From positions 1-11,842 of the forward strand of contig DEIH01000125.1 in NCBI GenBank assembly GCA_002352375.1: a DNA stretch of 11,842 bases, written 5' to 3'. Positions within the stretch are counted from its first letter, which is position 1; each line of letters opens with the position of its first letter. Source of the stretch: Spirochaeta sp. UBA2779 (lineage in GTDB: Bacteria > Spirochaetota > Spirochaetia > DSM-2461). The translations under genes were made by a program, and so were the position numbers. Positions 1 to 6,874 of this stretch are shown here, in pieces. Below the pieces are notes generated by a model. The model worked only from the letters and a program-made list of their open reading frames with translations, was not told the DNA's origin and made no database searches.

Positions 1-31
1 AGAAACCGGTCTACTCGACAAAGGAGCAACG

Positions 32-313
32 ATGCTAGCATTCAGAGTCACTTCAATTATCGACGGAGATACCTTCGAGGTGTCACCGGAGTGGAAATGG
101 AAAGGTGAGACCGGAACCAGAGTTCGTCCCGCCGGTTACGATGCTCCGGAACTGCACACCGCCAAAGGGCAGAAAGCGAAGGATTCTTTGTCAAAGCTTA
201 TCAATGGGCAGCAGGTTGAACTCAGGACCGCTTACAAAGTGGATCGGGGCCGACTGGTCTGCGAAGTGTTTGTCGGGAGCAGAAACCTTGCTGAGTTTTT
301 CCCCGAGTATTGA
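32..313 (+). CDS. Short staphylococcal-nuclease-fold (SNase/thermonuclease-like) protein
   Basis: A 93-residue protein with the SNase OB-fold signature. An N-terminal strand leads into IDGDTFEV (residues 10-17) and then RPAGYDAPE (32-40), which aligns with the family's RxxxxDTPE block. DRGRL follows at 71-75. Residues equivalent to the S. aureus nuclease set are present: R32 and R74 (catalytic arginines), E40 (general base) and D13/D37 (calcium ligands). Members cut DNA and RNA to 3'-phosphate products using calcium. There is no signal peptide or membrane segment, so it should be cytoplasmic unless exported by an unusual route. It stops soon after the barrel (NLAEFFPEY), about 40-50 residues shorter than typical family members, and lacks the last helix. 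The start is supported by AAGGAG at 21-26. However, the frame is open to the left edge, so a longer N-terminus cannot be fully excluded. It precedes the first vWA gene by 46 bases. The fold assignment is fairly secure; activity is uncertain because of the short C-terminus. Confidence 0.8.
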   Translation: MLAFRVTSIIDGDTFEVSPEWKWKGETGTRVRPAGYDAPELHTAKGQKAKDSLSKLINGQQVELRTAYKVDRGRLVCEVFVGSRNLAEFFPEY

Positions 314-359
314 GAATTGTATGAAATTGAAACCAGCAAATTAATCAGGAGGATGATCC

Positions 360-1070
360 ATGTTTGATCCTAAAAAGTTCACCACCCCGACCGTCAAACC
401 GCTTCCCGTCGTTCTGCTTCTGGATGTCAGTGGCAGCATGTCTGGGGCAAAAATAGAGAACCTCAACAAGGCTGTCGAGGACATGCTGGATACCTTTGCG
501 CAGGAAGAAAAGATGGAGACTGAGATTATTTTTTCCGTCATCACTTTCGGAAGCCAGGTTGAACTGCATGTTCCCTACACCAAGGCTTCTCAGGTGCAAT
601 GGCAAAATCTGCAGGCAGATGGCATGACCCCGATGGGAACTGCCCTCAAAATGGCCAAGGTCATGATTGAGGACAAGGAGACCACTCCGTCCCGTGCCTA
701 CCGTCCGACTATCGTCCTTGTTTCAGACGGGCAGCCTAATGACAGCTGGGAAAAGCCGCTTGAGGACTTTATCGCCGAAGGGCGTTCATCCAAGTGTGAC
801 CGCATGGCAATGGCTATCGGGCGTGATGCAGATGAGACAGTTCTGAAGCGTTTCATTGAAGGCACGCCTCATGACCTTTTCTATGCGGAAAACGCCGGAC
901 AGCTTCACGAATTTTTTCAAAAAGTGACAATGTCCACGCTGGTGAGAACGCGTTCTAAAAACCCAAATGAAGTGCCGAATCCCTCAGATATAAAACTGGA
1001 CGGCGGCAGCGTCAAGTCGAATACGACAGGGAGTGCGGCAGGGTCATCGGACGAAGAAAGCTACTGGTGA
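360..1070 (+). CDS. TerY-like vWA-domain protein 1
   Basis: A 236-residue protein made of one vWA domain (about 15-195) plus a low-complexity tail. The metal-ion-dependent adhesion site (MIDAS) is complete: DVSGS at D22/S24/S26, the threonine in DGMTPMG (T90), and the aspartate in LVSDG (D123). TerY-family vWA proteins are intracellular scaffolds that bind partners through a bound divalent metal and are usually encoded beside a PP2C phosphatase and a kinase, as they are here. The tail (about 198-236) is rich in Ser, Asn and Gly, looks disordered and ends in an acidic-aromatic motif, DEESYW. The start is set by AGGAGG at 347-352. The next gene is a paralogue only 15 bases downstream, starting with the same nine residues, MFDPKKFTT. 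There is no signal peptide. I infer that it is a docking component for the kinase/phosphatase module; its binding partner is unknown. Confidence 0.87.
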   Translation: MFDPKKFTTPTVKPLPVVLLLDVSGSMSGAKIENLNKAVEDMLDTFAQEEKMETEIIFSVITFGSQVELHVPYTKASQVQWQNLQADGMTPMGTALKMAKVMIEDKETTPSRAYRPTIVLVSDGQPNDSWEKPLEDFIAEGRSSKCDRMAMAIGRDADETVLKRFIEGTPHDLFYAENAGQLHEFFQKVTMSTLVRTRSKNPNEVPNPSDIKLDGGSVKSNTTGSAAGSSDEESYW

Positions 1071-1085
1071 AAGGAGGATAGCATT

Positions 1086-1862
1086 ATGTTTGACCCAAAG
1101 AAGTTTACAACAACGCAAGCAAAGCCATTTCCGGTGTTTCTATTACTGGATGTAAGTGGCTCAATGAATATCGTTATTGATCCCGAAAATACAATGCTAA
1201 CAGGTGAAACTGCATTCATTGATGGGCAATATGTGGAATTCGTTGAAGGAGGAACAACAAAGATACAACTCCTGAACGAGGCTGTAAAAACAATGGTGGA
1301 GTCATTCAAAAACGAAGAGAAGATGGAGACAGAATTCTTGGTTTCTGTCATCACATTTGGTGATAAAGCGCATTTGCATCTTAAACCCACGAAGGCTTCC
1401 GAGATTTCGTGGGACGAGTTCTGTGCCCATGGAGAAACTGCAATGGGTGCAGCATTGTCATTATCCAAAAGTATGATTGAAGATAAAGAAATTATAGCAT
1501 CACGTGCATACAGACCCACAGTGGTTCTTGTTTCAGATGGCTCACCGAATGATGCTTGGGAAAATGCCATGAATTCATTCGTCCATGAAGGTAGAACGTC
1601 TAAGTGTTTTTGTGTGGCTATGGGAATTGGAGATGATGCCGACAGAGGTGTTCTCGGGCAGTTTATCGAAAACACACCTTTCTTGGCACAGCAAGGGGAA
1701 ACGAGGGTGCCCAATAAAGTTTTCTCCGCAAATGATGCGGAGAGCATACATGAGTTTTTCCAGAAAGTTACGATGTCAGTAACTTCACGAAGTAAGTCAA
1801 ATAACCCTAACCAGATTCCCTCTGTAGGTGTAAATGATGCCGACAATGAAGGTTACTGGTAA
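1086..1862 (+). CDS. TerY-like vWA-domain protein 2 (paralogue with insertions)
   Basis: A 258-residue vWA protein, clearly a paralogue of the preceding gene. Both share MFDPKKFTT at the N-terminus, DVSGSM, SRAYRPT, LVSDG.PND and FFQKVTMS near the end. The MIDAS is complete: D22/S24/S26, T118 in GETAMG, and D151. It differs in carrying about 29 extra residues directly after DVSGSM (about 29-58) and about 11 extra residues near 198-212. Both insertions lie in loops expected close to the metal face, so ligand specificity may differ. The coding DNA is visibly more A+T-rich than that of the first copy, which argues against a recent local duplication. The tail ends DNEGYW, matching the acidic-aromatic ending of copy 1. 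The start is supported by AGGAGG at 1072-1077. It is probably co-transcribed with its neighbours. I infer a role as a second docking subunit in the same complex. Confidence 0.86.
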   Translation: MFDPKKFTTTQAKPFPVFLLLDVSGSMNIVIDPENTMLTGETAFIDGQYVEFVEGGTTKIQLLNEAVKTMVESFKNEEKMETEFLVSVITFGDKAHLHLKPTKASEISWDEFCAHGETAMGAALSLSKSMIEDKEIIASRAYRPTVVLVSDGSPNDAWENAMNSFVHEGRTSKCFCVAMGIGDDADRGVLGQFIENTPFLAQQGETRVPNKVFSANDAESIHEFFQKVTMSVTSRSKSNNPNQIPSVGVNDADNEGYW

Positions 1863-1883
1863 ACAAAAATTTGGAGGTAAATC

Positions 1884-2153
1884 ATGCCACAGGCAATTGG
1901 CGATCCTGATGAACTTGACAGTTTCGCGCAGTCTTTGACGCAGTTCATCGACACGTTGAATGAAGCGGTTAACGGTTTGAATCATAGCTTTGGTGTCCTC
2001 GGGGATACCTGGCAGGACGAAAAGCGAGCGAGTTTTGAAGAAGATTATAACGCGCTGGTGCAGCAGCTTTCTCATTTTGAGGCGAACGCATCGGAACAGG
2101 TCCCTTATCTTCACGCTCTTGCTTCACGTTTAAGAGATTATTTACAAAGTTAA
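1884..2153 (+). CDS. Small helical WXG100-like protein
   Basis: An 89-residue, all-helical protein lacking a signal peptide. It looks like a helix-turn-helix hairpin: helix 1 at about 8-36, a turn around LGDTWQDEKRASF (39-51), and helix 2 at about 50-87. W43 followed two residues later by D45, then F51 and Y55, mirrors the WxG-turn and aromatic spacing of WXG100 (ESAT-6-type) proteins, with Asp replacing Gly. WXG100 proteins are small type VII secretion substrates or co-secretion partners, recognised by an FtsK/SpoIIIE-type ATPase. Such an ATPase is encoded 1.5 kb downstream here. It ends 8 bases before a coiled-coil effector-like gene, the usual arrangement for a WXG partner with its large substrate. 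The start is set by GGAGG at 1873-1877. The family assignment rests on size, fold pattern and context, since the exact WXG motif is absent. It could instead be a structural chaperone. Confidence 0.65.
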   Translation: MPQAIGDPDELDSFAQSLTQFIDTLNEAVNGLNHSFGVLGDTWQDEKRASFEEDYNALVQQLSHFEANASEQVPYLHALASRLRDYLQS

Positions 2154-2161
2154 GGTGGGGA

Positions 2162-3397
2162 ATGGCGTACGTATCAGTTGGACAAGTTGAGAACCTCGAG
2201 GAGGCAATATCCGGTCTTCAGTCGGCCTATGACTCCATGGAGAGTGCCTGTCAGGCTCAGATTGCTGCGGCTGAAGTCAAGTTGGCCGAGGCGCAGCAGG
2301 AGGCTGACCACAGTGCTCAGTTGTTTGAATCAGCGCTTGCAGCTGAGATGAAAGCCGGGCAACAGCTGGAGCAAGCCCGGGCGCTACTTTATTCTTCAAG
2401 GGTACAGCTAGGTTTAGCTGTTGCAGCTCTTGGAGGCTGTATTGCTGTCAGCCCTATTAACGGTTCGGACTGTTCAGCTCAAGAGGCAGAGGTAGCCGCT
2501 GATCAATCTGCGGTGGCCGAAGCGGAATCCGCCGTTTCAGTAGCTGAGGAAGTTTTGGAAATGGCGAAAGACCATCGCATGCAAATGGAGCAGAGAAATG
2601 AAATGGCTCGTCAGTGTCTTGATATGGCAACGCAGCTTGCGGAAACAGTTCAGAACGAGTGTGCGACCCGACTTGCCAATGCAGCGGCTCACCTTGAAAC
2701 AGGTAAAGCCCGGCTTGAAAGCGCCAAAGCAGCTCTAAACGGGTATCTTGAAGCCAAGTCTTCTTCCTCAGCTGAAAACACTATTTCAAAATCACAAACT
2801 AAAAATCTACCCAGTAATGGGCCTGAAGATCAAGCTTTTGATAAACAGGTTCAGAAGCGGCCTGAAGAATGTGGAGAGAAATATTATAAGGAAACATCTT
2901 TTGAAAAAGTAGGAGACGATAAAAGAAAATCTACAAGCAGACCAGATGGACTGTCAGTCAATGATACTATTAAAACATATGAAGAAGATAAGAGACCATC
3001 TGAATATAGTAACGATGTTATGACAACAACATATGCAAATGATCCTATTGCTGATCAGCGAATAAAAGCAAGAGAAGAGATGAAACAAGGTGAAATCTCA
3101 AAAGACGAAGCTGAATCAAAAATTTATATAGCTGAACATGATGATCATTATGAAAAAAAAGGTGTCGTCTGGGATGACCCCAAAGAAATCAAACAGAACG
3201 GCCAAACCGAAAAACTTGCATTTAATGTCCCCGAGGGGATTAGGCCTGAGCGGACAGAAGCAATTATAAAACAGCTGGAGGATGATGAAAGAAATCCTGT
3301 CGTAACCCGTAAAGATGGGGTAGTACGAATTTCCTACGATCCAAAAAGGATTGATGCATTTATTGATGCGACATACCCCCCAAAAAAAGAAAAGTGA
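2162..3397 (+). CDS. Coiled-coil N-terminal module fused to variable C-terminal domain; candidate toxin/effector
   Basis: A 411-residue protein with two distinct halves. Residues 1-200 are Ala/Gln/Glu-rich helix with heptad-like spacing, interrupted by a hydrophobic stretch (VQLGLAVAALGGCIAV, 81-96) flanked by two cysteines, C93 and C104. From about residue 201 the protein changes: a Ser-rich linker, then a charged Lys/Glu/Asp-rich region to the end, containing HDDHY (326-330) and a final predicted alpha/beta segment (about 350-403). I recognise no catalytic family in the C-terminal half. The DNA shifts at the same point from about 55% GC (one 60-base line at 2341) to about 28% (line at 2881). 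A conserved helical head with a swapped, A-rich tail is the usual build of polymorphic toxins. The position right after a WXG-like gene supports secretion. The start overlaps a purine-rich site, AAGGTG at 2152-2157. No obvious immunity gene follows. It could instead be a structural coiled-coil scaffold. Confidence 0.6.
   Translation: MAYVSVGQVENLEEAISGLQSAYDSMESACQAQIAAAEVKLAEAQQEADHSAQLFESALAAEMKAGQQLEQARALLYSSRVQLGLAVAALGGCIAVSPINGSDCSAQEAEVAADQSAVAEAESAVSVAEEVLEMAKDHRMQMEQRNEMARQCLDMATQLAETVQNECATRLANAAAHLETGKARLESAKAALNGYLEAKSSSSAENTISKSQTKNLPSNGPEDQAFDKQVQKRPEECGEKYYKETSFEKVGDDKRKSTSRPDGLSVNDTIKTYEEDKRPSEYSNDVMTTTYANDPIADQRIKAREEMKQGEISKDEAESKIYIAEHDDHYEKKGVVWDDPKEIKQNGQTEKLAFNVPEGIRPERTEAIIKQLEDDERNPVVTRKDGVVRISYDPKRIDAFIDATYPPKKEK
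2760..3397 (+). other. A-rich, compositionally distinct segment encoding the C-terminal half of the effector-like gene
   Basis: Base composition and codon choice change abruptly near 2760, inside the open reading frame, and stay A-rich to about 3170 before partly recovering. Upstream codons favour GCT/GCC, CAG and CTT; downstream ones favour AAA, GAA and ATA. The switch coincides with the end of the coiled-coil head. I read this as a recombined C-terminal cassette. It is seen directly as a composition change, and the recombination is inference. Confidence 0.6.
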
Positions 3398-3474
3398 AGT
3401 TCAGCGATATTGAAAGAGATTAGAGATTATTTTGGACAATTCACTATTTCAGATGCTTGAAGAGGAGGATGCCG
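3398..3474 (+). other. 77-base spacer with an in-frame sense stretch after the effector stop
   Basis: This is the longest non-coding gap in the window. After the TGA at 3395-3397, the same frame continues for 20 sense codons to a second TGA at 3458-3460, reading SSAILKEIRDYFGQFTISDA. The stop is preceded by a C6-A7 run (about 3376-3388). I see no convincing terminator hairpin and no good promoter. The sense stretch may be a remnant of a longer or earlier C-terminus, or chance. Confidence 0.4.
3461..3468 (+). promoter_or_regulatory. Shine-Dalgarno site fixing the start of the 73-residue gene
   Basis: AGAGGAGG lies six bases before ATG 3475. It would overlap or abut the alternative starts TTG 3457 and ATG 3469, so ATG 3475 (protein beginning MFDDLFNV) is preferred. 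Confidence 0.75.
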
Positions 3475-3696
3475 ATGTTTGACGATTTATTTAATGTAAC
3501 CTCACAATACATGGGCAAGTTTTCTGACACAGTCAGGGACGAGTTCGGTCAGTCTATTGTTTCAGACGTTTTCGAGCCACTATTGCAGGAAATCTTCGGC
3601 CTTCAGCAAATGAGAGAATTTTTCCAAACCAGAGCCGCTGAGATAGATCAGCTAACTGGAGAATTGCAATCTATAGGGAAGAGGGTTAATGAGTAA
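3475..3696 (+). CDS. 73-residue orphan protein preceding the FtsK-type ATPase
   Basis: A small, probably helical, acidic protein of 73 residues that I do not recognise. It begins MFDDLFNV, has an aromatic/hydrophobic middle (VFEPLLQEIFGLQQMREFF, about 38-56) and finishes with a helix (about 58-72). It has no signal peptide, no clear membrane segment and no cysteine. The start is chosen because AGAGGAGG at 3461-3468 is ideally spaced from ATG 3475. The gene overlaps the FtsK-like gene by 8 bases (start at 3689 inside its last codons), so the two are translationally coupled and probably made in matched amounts. Possible roles, all inferred, are an adaptor or substrate-recognition subunit of the ATPase, a second WXG-like helical partner (no WXG-type turn is seen), or an immunity protein for the preceding effector-like gene. 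The overlap with the ATPase argues mildly for the adaptor option. Confidence 0.7.
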   Translation: MFDDLFNVTSQYMGKFSDTVRDEFGQSIVSDVFEPLLQEIFGLQQMREFFQTRAAEIDQLTGELQSIGKRVNE

Positions 3697-6600
3697 CAGG
3701 CGGAAAAACAAGCAGCCCATGCCCAAACGTCTGTTCGATGCCGTTGGTGCATTGAATAAGGTAATCCTTCGAAAGGAGGATGCTTACCGCCAGCTGGAAA
3801 ACGAGTTAAAGCAATCTGAACAGGACTGCGACAGGACTGTAGGTAATCTCAAAGCTCTCAGTGACTCTGCAGAAAGAGGCGAGCTGGCCGCGCTACATGA
3901 TAAAGAGATAGATTTGCAGAAGGATCTGCAATCGCTAAGCAATGAGATCCGCAGCATAGAGGATCATGTCAAACAGATTGAAAAAGCTATTTCCGATCTT
4001 GCGAATGATAAGGACAGGCTTGACCGTGAGATCAACGAGCGCCCCATCTTGATTTCAATTGTAAAATATGTATTCGGTGATGCTGAACGTGAGGAGTCTG
4101 AAAGAATTCAGAGAGAAATTCAAAAGAATGAGCTTGGCAAAGATGATTTAATTAAAACCAGATCCAAACTCAGCTCTCGAAAAGTTGGTTTGGAGAATCG
4201 CCAGAATGACCTGAGAGTGGAGCTTTCCAATATTCAGGCGAAGATTAAGCGATTGAGCGATTCCAAACTCGCGGGGGCCAGAAAACGAAATGACGCGTTG
4301 AGTGCTCTCAAGTCAAAAAAAGAGCAGATTCGCGAGAGAAAACATCGAGTACACAAGGATTTTGAGAAGGAATGGGTTTCGGCTCTGAAAAATCTTGATG
4401 ATCTGTGCAAAAGAGTCCGCCAGCGCCAGCCGCATCTGAATGAGTTAACCGCTGAAAATATAAATGCAGGTGCGCATTTTCCTGATGCTTTGGCATTCGG
4501 GCGCATGCACCTTACCTATCAGAACTGGAAAGGCTATATCCCACGGCTGATCCCTTTTCCTTTTAATAAATCGCTCTGGCTGCCTGACCAGAATACAGGA
4601 CATCGGTTGATTCACCAGCTGCTGCTTCGGCTGATGCATTGTATGCCGGTCGGGAATGTTGAAATAACAGCGGCAGATCCCCTGCGACTGGGTACATCCC
4701 TGGACCCTTTTCTTTCCCTGCTGAAAGTTAAACGGCTGTTCCCTGAACAACGAATGCTGACCCGGTCGGATGAGCTGGAAAATGCGCTGGCCCGGTTAAC
4801 GGATTATGTCGAGGATCTGCTTCAGAATAAATTCAAGGGCGAGATAAAGAGCTGGTCCGCCTACAACGCGGCAAACAGCAGCAATCCTATACCATATAAA
4901 CTGCTGCTTATTTTCGGAATGCCGGAACAGTTGACGGATAAAAGCCTCTGGTACCTTGGCCGCCTTCTTGAACACGGCCCTGTCTGCGGAGTGCTTCCGG
5001 TACTGACTATTGATGAGGATCGGCTGGAGGACCGCAAGTATACAGGGCTGCGCACCGCAATAGACAAATATTCCAAGAGAATGGATTCCATTGTTCCTGC
5101 TGAAATACTGACCAAGCATGTCTCTGAAATCAGTGTTGTGGAGGAACAGGAGTTCTGGCCCGGACGATCTGAGCTGGCAGGCTTTTTGGCATCCGTATCG
5201 GACAAATATGAACAGAGCTCAAAATTCAGCAAAAGCCTGACGGAGCTCTGGAGAAACTCTGATTATTGGGGGCATGATGCTGTTCAGGGAGTACAGGTGC
5301 CGATCGGCTGGACTGCGGATGGAGAGATCGTTCCTTTTTCAATCGGCGGGGTGAATACCGAACACCATGTTCTTCTGGCCGGGCGTTCAGGCTCCGGAAA
5401 ATCAAACCTGCTCCATGTTCTGATTCATAGTCTATGCCATGTCTATTCACCTTCGGAGTTGAATATCTACCTGCTGGATTACAAACAGGGCACGGAATTC
5501 AGTGTTTATGCTTCTCCTCCGCTTCCTCAGGCAAAACTGGTAGCTACAGAGAGTGATCCCGAATACGGGGTAACCGTTCTGGCGCATTTGACAGAGGAAC
5601 TTGAAAAACGGGCTCGGGAATTCAAAAGCCGATCTGTCCGCGATTTTTATGAATACAAGGAATCCACAGCAAATGAACTGCCTCGTATTCTGCTGATTAT
5701 TGATGAGTTTCAGATCCTGTTTTCTGAGGGACGCCAAGTGGCTGAACCCGCAGAGAAAATGTTGAACCAGCTGCTGAGACAAGGACGGGCCTACGGCATA
5801 CATGTGTTGCTGGCCACCCAGACACTGAAAGGAATCCAGTCTCTTTCAATGGGTCAGCTGATAAGTCAGATTGGCTGCCGGATTGCTCTTGCCTGCAGCG
5901 AGGAAGATTCCGCGATGATTCTTGGCAACAGCAACTGGGAGGCTTCCAAACTGAGCAGCCCGCCGGAGGGAATCATTAACAATTCCAACGGGGCAAAATC
6001 CGCAAATCAAAGGTTTCTGATACCATTTGCCGATCGAGGACTGTGCAAGGATCACATCACCATGATTAATCAGGTAGCCGACCATTGTGGTTACTGTGGT
6101 TCGACAAAAGTTTTTAATGGGTCACGACTGCCTGAAATGCCTGCAGCTGATTGGTTCAACTCAAGAAGCCACGAGGCGGTACAGCTGCACCTTGGTGCAA
6201 GGTTGAGTTTTGAAACGGAACCGCTCTCGCTGACGCTTGTTAACCGGCCTTCATCTAATTTACTGATATCCGGCTATAACGACGCAATTCATGACGGGCT
6301 GCTCGCCTCCATCCTTCAAAGTCTGGAGTATCAAGATGGTGTCGATGGGATCATCTACTTTAACGGGCGCTCCATTGTACCGGAGGGCGCATCAGAATAT
6401 CTCGACGGGGCCAGAAACAGACCTGTTTCAAATCACGAGAGTGTTGCCTCTCTGAACCTGAACGGGATTTCCGGTGAATTACAACAATCAAAAAGAATCC
6501 TGATCATAGACGGTCTTGATTCGACAAAGGAATTTCATTCCGGACCGGCGAGCTTTCGACCGGTGAAGAAAGATGAGCCACCTTCACCACAGGAAAGCAT

Positions 6601-6874
6601 GAAGAAAATTCTGGGAGACGGTCCTCTGCAAGGGACATTTGTGATCGCCTTTGCAGATAACTGGAAACGCTGCAATTCATCGTGCAAGGACCTTCTTGGG
6701 TTCTTTGAAATGCGCGTCGGATTCTGCATGAATGAAGACGATGCTGGCTCGTTCGTCAGTGGAGCAATAGGAAAATTTAAAGGACTTGAAACAGACAATC
6801 GCGCTGTCTTTGCCGATCGCTTGAAGAATCAGGTTAGTTGGTTCCGTCCATACATAAATGGGGAAAGTTTATGA
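3689..6874 (+). CDS. Coiled-coil FtsK/SpoIIIE-type ATPase
   Basis: A 1061-residue AAA+/HerA-FtsK-type motor. The first about 280 residues are highly charged and mostly coiled coil (about 30-125 and 130-250), interrupted by a short hydrophobic patch (about 117-125) too brief to be a membrane helix. The middle, about 280-540, is a mixed alpha/beta region. The ATPase core carries Walker A GRSGSGKS at 565-572 (K571), YLLDYKQGTEF after it, Walker B ILLIIDEFQ at 667-675 (D672/E673), and the FtsK-like LRQGRAYGIHVLLATQT. A C-terminal region (about 820-1061) resembles a second, degenerate ATPase fold with ILIIDGLD at 937-944 and no usable P-loop. C800 and C803 form a lone CxxC. Relatives pump DNA (FtsK, SpoIIIE, TraB) or drive protein export (EssC/EccC of type VII systems). 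No transmembrane anchor is seen. Its start lies inside the preceding gene and its TGA overlaps the next ATG. ATPase class is secure; the cargo is not. Confidence 0.88.
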   Translation: MSNRRKNKQPMPKRLFDAVGALNKVILRKEDAYRQLENELKQSEQDCDRTVGNLKALSDSAERGELAALHDKEIDLQKDLQSLSNEIRSIEDHVKQIEKAISDLANDKDRLDREINERPILISIVKYVFGDAEREESERIQREIQKNELGKDDLIKTRSKLSSRKVGLENRQNDLRVELSNIQAKIKRLSDSKLAGARKRNDALSALKSKKEQIRERKHRVHKDFEKEWVSALKNLDDLCKRVRQRQPHLNELTAENINAGAHFPDALAFGRMHLTYQNWKGYIPRLIPFPFNKSLWLPDQNTGHRLIHQLLLRLMHCMPVGNVEITAADPLRLGTSLDPFLSLLKVKRLFPEQRMLTRSDELENALARLTDYVEDLLQNKFKGEIKSWSAYNAANSSNPIPYKLLLIFGMPEQLTDKSLWYLGRLLEHGPVCGVLPVLTIDEDRLEDRKYTGLRTAIDKYSKRMDSIVPAEILTKHVSEISVVEEQEFWPGRSELAGFLASVSDKYEQSSKFSKSLTELWRNSDYWGHDAVQGVQVPIGWTADGEIVPFSIGGVNTEHHVLLAGRSGSGKSNLLHVLIHSLCHVYSPSELNIYLLDYKQGTEFSVYASPPLPQAKLVATESDPEYGVTVLAHLTEELEKRAREFKSRSVRDFYEYKESTANELPRILLIIDEFQILFSEGRQVAEPAEKMLNQLLRQGRAYGIHVLLATQTLKGIQSLSMGQLISQIGCRIALACSEEDSAMILGNSNWEASKLSSPPEGIINNSNGAKSANQRFLIPFADRGLCKDHITMINQVADHCGYCGSTKVFNGSRLPEMPAADWFNSRSHEAVQLHLGARLSFETEPLSLTLVNRPSSNLLISGYNDAIHDGLLASILQSLEYQDGVDGIIYFNGRSIVPEGASEYLDGARNRPVSNHESVASLNLNGISGELQQSKRILIIDGLDSTKEFHSGPASFRPVKKDEPPSPQESMKKILGDGPLQGTFVIAFADNWKRCNSSCKDLLGFFEMRVGFCMNEDDAGSFVSGAIGKFKGLETDNRAVFADRLKNQVSWFRPYINGESL

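Noticed and set aside
105..344. Overlapping + frame that might represent a frameshifted SNase end
   Set aside because: Neither alternative frame after about 290 restores the SNase C-terminal helices, so a simple frameshift does not explain the short protein.
1061..1846. 261-codon reverse-strand open frame opposite the second vWA gene
   Set aside because: The + strand frame has complete vWA motifs and a good ribosome-binding site. The reverse frame is its mirror and has no recognisable motif.
3376..3397. Programmed -1 frameshift at the C6-A7 run (C CCA AAA and A AAA AAA in register)
   Set aside because: The -1 frame ends at the TGA 3411-3413, adding only a handful of residues, and no downstream stimulatory structure is evident. 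Only slippage-type variation is kept as a weak idea.
3410..3445. Possible promoter (TTGAAA or TTGGAC with A+T-rich DNA downstream) in the 77-base spacer
   Set aside because: No -10-like hexamer lies at a 16-18 base distance from either candidate.
4234..5803. Several reverse-strand open frames inside the ATPase gene
   Set aside because: They lie opposite a long gene with clear ATPase motifs, and their translations are low-complexity Arg/Ser/Cys/Leu-rich with no family features.
6838..6870. Upstream TTG start for the CARF nuclease
   Set aside because: It would add 11 residues inside the ATPase frame without a ribosome-binding site. ATG 6871 has GGGGAAAG upstream and the ATGA coupling seen at other junctions.
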